Below the pieces are notes generated by a model. It was given only the letters and a program-made list of their open reading frames with translations, was not told where the DNA came from and did no database searches. Positions 61,341 through 64,000 of a DNA stretch of 64,000 bases are shown here, one piece after another. Source of the stretch: QQVM01 sp035341855. GTDB lineage: Bacteria; Bacteroidota; Bacteroidia; AKYH767-A; 2013-40CM-41-45. The stretch lies in NCBI GenBank assembly GCA_035341855.1, contig DAOQWA010000010.1, forward strand, positions 19,732 to 83,731. The letters are read 5' to 3'. Every line of letters starts with the position of its first letter. Within the stretch, counting starts at the first letter, position 1. The translations under genes and the position numbers were made by a program.

Positions 61341-63806
61341 TCATGTGATGATCAATTTTTCTGAAATAATAATTTTCGCATCGACCGGATGATTGTCTAA
61401 TAATTTATTTTTTTTCAAAACCCTTCCTGATGATAAATTCTTTCCTTCTGATTCCACCTTGTAAAAATACATTCCTGCTTTCCAATTATGAGTGTCAAAG
61501 GTAAAAAGAGGAGTGGAGCTGATCCCGGTTTTGTATATAAATTTTCCTTCAGTGTTGTAAAAAGTAATGTTTGTGTTAAGATTCCAATTTTGATTTTCGG
61601 TCCGGATGAAAAGTAGATCGGTAAAAGGATTTGGAAATAATACAGATTCTTCAATTGTTCTTTCAGGCAGATGTGTTGATAGAACAGGAAGGTCGGCCGT
61701 CCAGACACCTCTTCCCCAGCTGAAAATAAAAAGTTTCTTGTCTCTTTGTCTTAGTCTTAATTGAGAGATCAGAACATAGGGAAAGTTCTCTTCCAAAGTC
61801 CAGTTGACGCCTCCATCTGTACTTACAAATAGCCCATGATCGCTTCCTGCCATGATAAAATCAGGATCATCAGGATGAACCTGTATACATGTAGGACGGA
61901 CAAAAGCAGGAAGATTACCTGAAATATCCGACCAGATTGGGTTTGGATCAAAGACGTTTGTACAACGCACTATTTTCCTGCTTGCTGTCTGAAAAGTGGC
62001 ATACATGATACTGTCGTTACCCGGGAGAATGAAAACATTCCTTATGCTATCTGTCATTGCCAGAGGAAATTCATTTCCGGGTGGCGTACTTGCTGCATTC
62101 GGTTTTATCCAGATAGTGTCATCAAGCACGAGACAGGCGACCGGATCTGAAGAGCTCCCAATAGCGAGACTTACAGTTGGATCGGAGGAAAAGCCTAACT
62201 GATTAGTGCTCTTTTCCCAGTTATCACCGCGATCAAGTGATCTCCATAGCCATTTATGAGTTGGAAAATACAATTGATCTCCATCAGTTTGGTTCATTTC
62301 GAATGGATGAATAAACATTACTCCATCATCCGCTTCAAAGTCATGATTTGTATCTAGTTGATTGAGGATGGAATTAGCCCCTGATAAATTATAAATATCA
62401 TCATATCTTGTTAGTCTGGCATTTTGATTTGTGATGTAAGCAACTTGTGTATCCTGCTTATGAATGAAACAATAAGTGCCATCTCCTCCTGAAACCGAAA
62501 AGGTTGAAAGTCCAACATTTCGTTGTACACCATAATCATTCCTCCCTGTTATAATTCCATTTCCTGAGTAGTAATAATCTCCTGCATGATTCAATGAGGT
62601 ATACATGTTATTTCTCTTAGCGGTAAAGGTTGTTTGAGGTGGCTGCCTTACATCAAGGAATGAAACATCATGATCATTTGTGACTATAAGTTTATTTGAG
62701 TCGAAAGGACTAAAAAATATTTGGTGATAATCAGGTCCGCTGATACCTGTAAATTTTTGAAAAGAATTTCCTCCATCATCACTGAATGCAAGAGAAACGT
62801 CTCCGACAACAATATAATCCGGGTTGTCCGGTTTCACCCCGATAGCACCGAAAAGAACCGACCAGCCGGTTGATAATGTCGAAAGATCAAAAGTTTTATT
62901 CCATGTCATTCCGCCATCAATACTTTTGTAAATGCTTTTGTCACTGCCTGCCACAAGGTATGCGTACACAACATCCGGGAAGTCACGACAAGATCCCATA
63001 AATATTCGGGAAATGTTCCTGCCTGCAGGAAGATTGAATGGGTTGCTGATTAGCATATATGTTCCGCTATCACCGCTGCTTGAATAATAAAGATCATTCA
63101 AACTCGAAAAAAGAACGGCTCCATTTGGAAATACGATCAACTCTTTTACAGTGAACGGACTGTTAAAAATAAATAGAGGTTCAAACGTATTTCCGCCGTC
63201 AATACTTCTGAAAACTTGTTCCCGGTACCAGGGTGTCCCGGAAGCAGCCTGTTCTCTGCTATAGCCATAAATGGTATTTGAATCTGACTGGGAACAAATA
63301 ATTTTTTTTGTTCCGGATGGATTAAAATTGCCGTTAGCTAATGTATGGAATGTAATACCCCCGTCTGTAGATCTCAGAATATCAGGTATAGGCAGACCTG
63401 TACTATCACTTAGCCTTGCACTGCTGCAATAATAGAAAACATTATGGTTAAAATAACTTTGTGCAAGCCGGTATACATCTGTAGTGATCATGTGGTCATT
63501 CAGTGCTTGCCAATTGTCACCGTTGTCATTACTTGTCCACACTCCACCATCTGATGAGCCTGCCAGCCAATGAGTGCTGTCTGAAAAATCAATGAGTGCA
63601 CAATAAGTCCTGCCGGAACTGTTGGATACATTACCGGTGATACTGTAGTTTAACAAGTGATTTGATACAGGGAAATGTGTCAACGCGTTGCTGCCTGCAG
63701 CCAGAGCTTCCATTTGACCTGACTCATACTTGTCTTCATATTCTGCAATCCTCCTGCATGAAAAAGAAATCAAAAGATAAACCAAAATAAGTAGACTGAA
63801 ACGCAT
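61341..63806 (-). CDS. BNR/sortilin-like repeat T9SS lipoprotein
   Basis: The 821-residue protein has a lipoprotein-like start (LLISFSC, Cys17) and several BNR/sialidase-type repeats of the form S.DGG..W (for example RSTDGGITFH, KSIDGGMTWNK, SDDGGNSFQK, STDGGVNWTLE). That indicates a VPS10/BNR propeller. A C-terminal T9SS domain follows (VLFPNPFTDLLFI). No catalytic Asp-box sialidase set is assured, so a binding role is as likely as an enzyme. The end is odd: after the usual sorting-domain finish (SGRVLKK), 22 extra residues follow past an A8 tract at 61408-61415. Confidence 0.78.
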   Translation of the reverse strand: MRFSLLILVYLLISFSCRRIAEYEDKYESGQMEALAAGSNALTHFPVSNHLLNYSITGNVSNSSGRTYCALIDFSDSTHWLAGSSDGGVWTSNDNGDNWQALNDHMITTDVYRLAQSYFNHNVFYYCSSARLSDSTGLPIPDILRSTDGGITFHTLANGNFNPSGTKKIICSQSDSNTIYGYSREQAASGTPWYREQVFRSIDGGNTFEPLFIFNSPFTVKELIVFPNGAVLFSSLNDLYYSSSGDSGTYMLISNPFNLPAGRNISRIFMGSCRDFPDVVYAYLVAGSDKSIYKSIDGGMTWNKTFDLSTLSTGWSVLFGAIGVKPDNPDYIVVGDVSLAFSDDGGNSFQKFTGISGPDYHQIFFSPFDSNKLIVTNDHDVSFLDVRQPPQTTFTAKRNNMYTSLNHAGDYYYSGNGIITGRNDYGVQRNVGLSTFSVSGGDGTYCFIHKQDTQVAYITNQNARLTRYDDIYNLSGANSILNQLDTNHDFEADDGVMFIHPFEMNQTDGDQLYFPTHKWLWRSLDRGDNWEKSTNQLGFSSDPTVSLAIGSSSDPVACLVLDDTIWIKPNAASTPPGNEFPLAMTDSIRNVFILPGNDSIMYATFQTASRKIVRCTNVFDPNPIWSDISGNLPAFVRPTCIQVHPDDPDFIMAGSDHGLFVSTDGGVNWTLEENFPYVLISQLRLRQRDKKLFIFSWGRGVWTADLPVLSTHLPERTIEESVLFPNPFTDLLFIRTENQNWNLNTNITFYNTEGKFIYKTGISSTPLFTFDTHNWKAGMYFYKVESEGKNLSSGRVLKKNKLLDNHPVDAKIIISEKLIIT
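61408..61415 (-). other. A8 tract at the T9SS domain end
   Basis: Eight A on the minus strand follow the codons for VLKK. A ninth A would give a TAA stop directly (VLKKK end). Seven A would give a stop three codons later. As read, the frame runs 22 residues further. Confidence 0.6.
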
Positions 63807-64000
63807 GTGCTTCTCTAAAGGTTTGAAAAAACGCTAAGCACAAAATAAGAAATCTAAAGCTATAAACGGAAGAAAAATATTTTAGAATGAAACCTGCATG
63901 ATGCTCATTTTAGCCTTGTCTTTGCATCTTTTTCAATAATTAGCTGAACTTAGAACTTAGAGCTTTCTTGGAAAAACCAACACTAACCGGTCTACAAAGA

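Overview
The window comes from an AT-rich member of the Bacteroidota, outside the gut Bacteroidaceae. The lineage call rests on five things seen here. Several secreted proteins end in type IX secretion (T9SS type A) sorting domains. At least ten genes have TAnnTTTG -7 promoter boxes, some with a TTG/TTTG -33 box. Shine-Dalgarno sequences are nearly absent. The gene content includes families typical of the phylum (DUF1015, DUF3276/PUR, DUF5683, DUF2807, DUF2723). The parA-parB-DUF5683-dapB-lepB block has the gene order usual for the phylum. No tRNA, rRNA, IS element, phage gene or CRISPR array was seen.

Layout. 0-6.4 kb (minus strand): exopolysaccharide genes, read as glycosyltransferase, Wza-like export lipoprotein, Wzc-like tyrosine autokinase with a Tyr-Gly tail, RmlC epimerase and a WecA/TagO-like initiating transferase. 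6.6-13 kb (plus): FKBP isomerase lipoprotein; a DUF2807-PadR-PspC operon with an inverted repeat over its promoter; recA; a TPR lipoprotein. 13-16.3 kb (minus): thrS-infC-rpmI-rplT, in which infC appears to start at an ATA codon behind a strong Shine-Dalgarno. 16.4-23.4 kb: a T9SS protein of unknown family, an NTP pyrophosphohydrolase-like protein, an acyl-CoA carboxylase subunit, a GH16-like enzyme overlapping xerD, and aroQ. 23.4-31.7 kb: DUF2723 membrane protein, EamA transporter, PLP-homeostasis protein, glutathione peroxidase, then a DUF1015/aminotransferase/ferredoxin group facing a LuxC-like acyl-CoA reductase.

32.7-41.6 kb (minus): lepB, dapB, DUF5683, parB and parA, then an MBL hydrolase, a PUR-like protein and uvrA. 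41.9-44.5 kb (plus): an ECF sigma factor with a 69-residue downstream partner, a stretch with an apparent decayed gene, nth and a DksA-like zinc-finger protein. 44.8-49.8 kb: a giant T9SS surface protein built from 163-residue repeats of constant length. 49.9-55.2 kb (minus): SDR, PhyH-like dioxygenase, and an aminotransferase-response regulator-histidine kinase operon. 55.4-64 kb: an ArnT-like transferase, a short unannotated reading frame with its own promoter-like box, and three large T9SS proteins. Two of the three are convergent paralogues with seven repeats each, predicted seven-bladed propellers. The third is BNR-like and has a possible poly-A slippage tract at its sorting signal.

The main themes are cell-surface polysaccharide, T9SS-exported surface proteins and envelope housekeeping, between core information-processing genes. 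The items most worth a second look are the 163-residue repeat protein, the propeller pair, the infC start, the PadR operator and the short reading frame at 57 kb. I see no clear defence system or other wholly new system. All function calls rest on motif recognition, without database searches.
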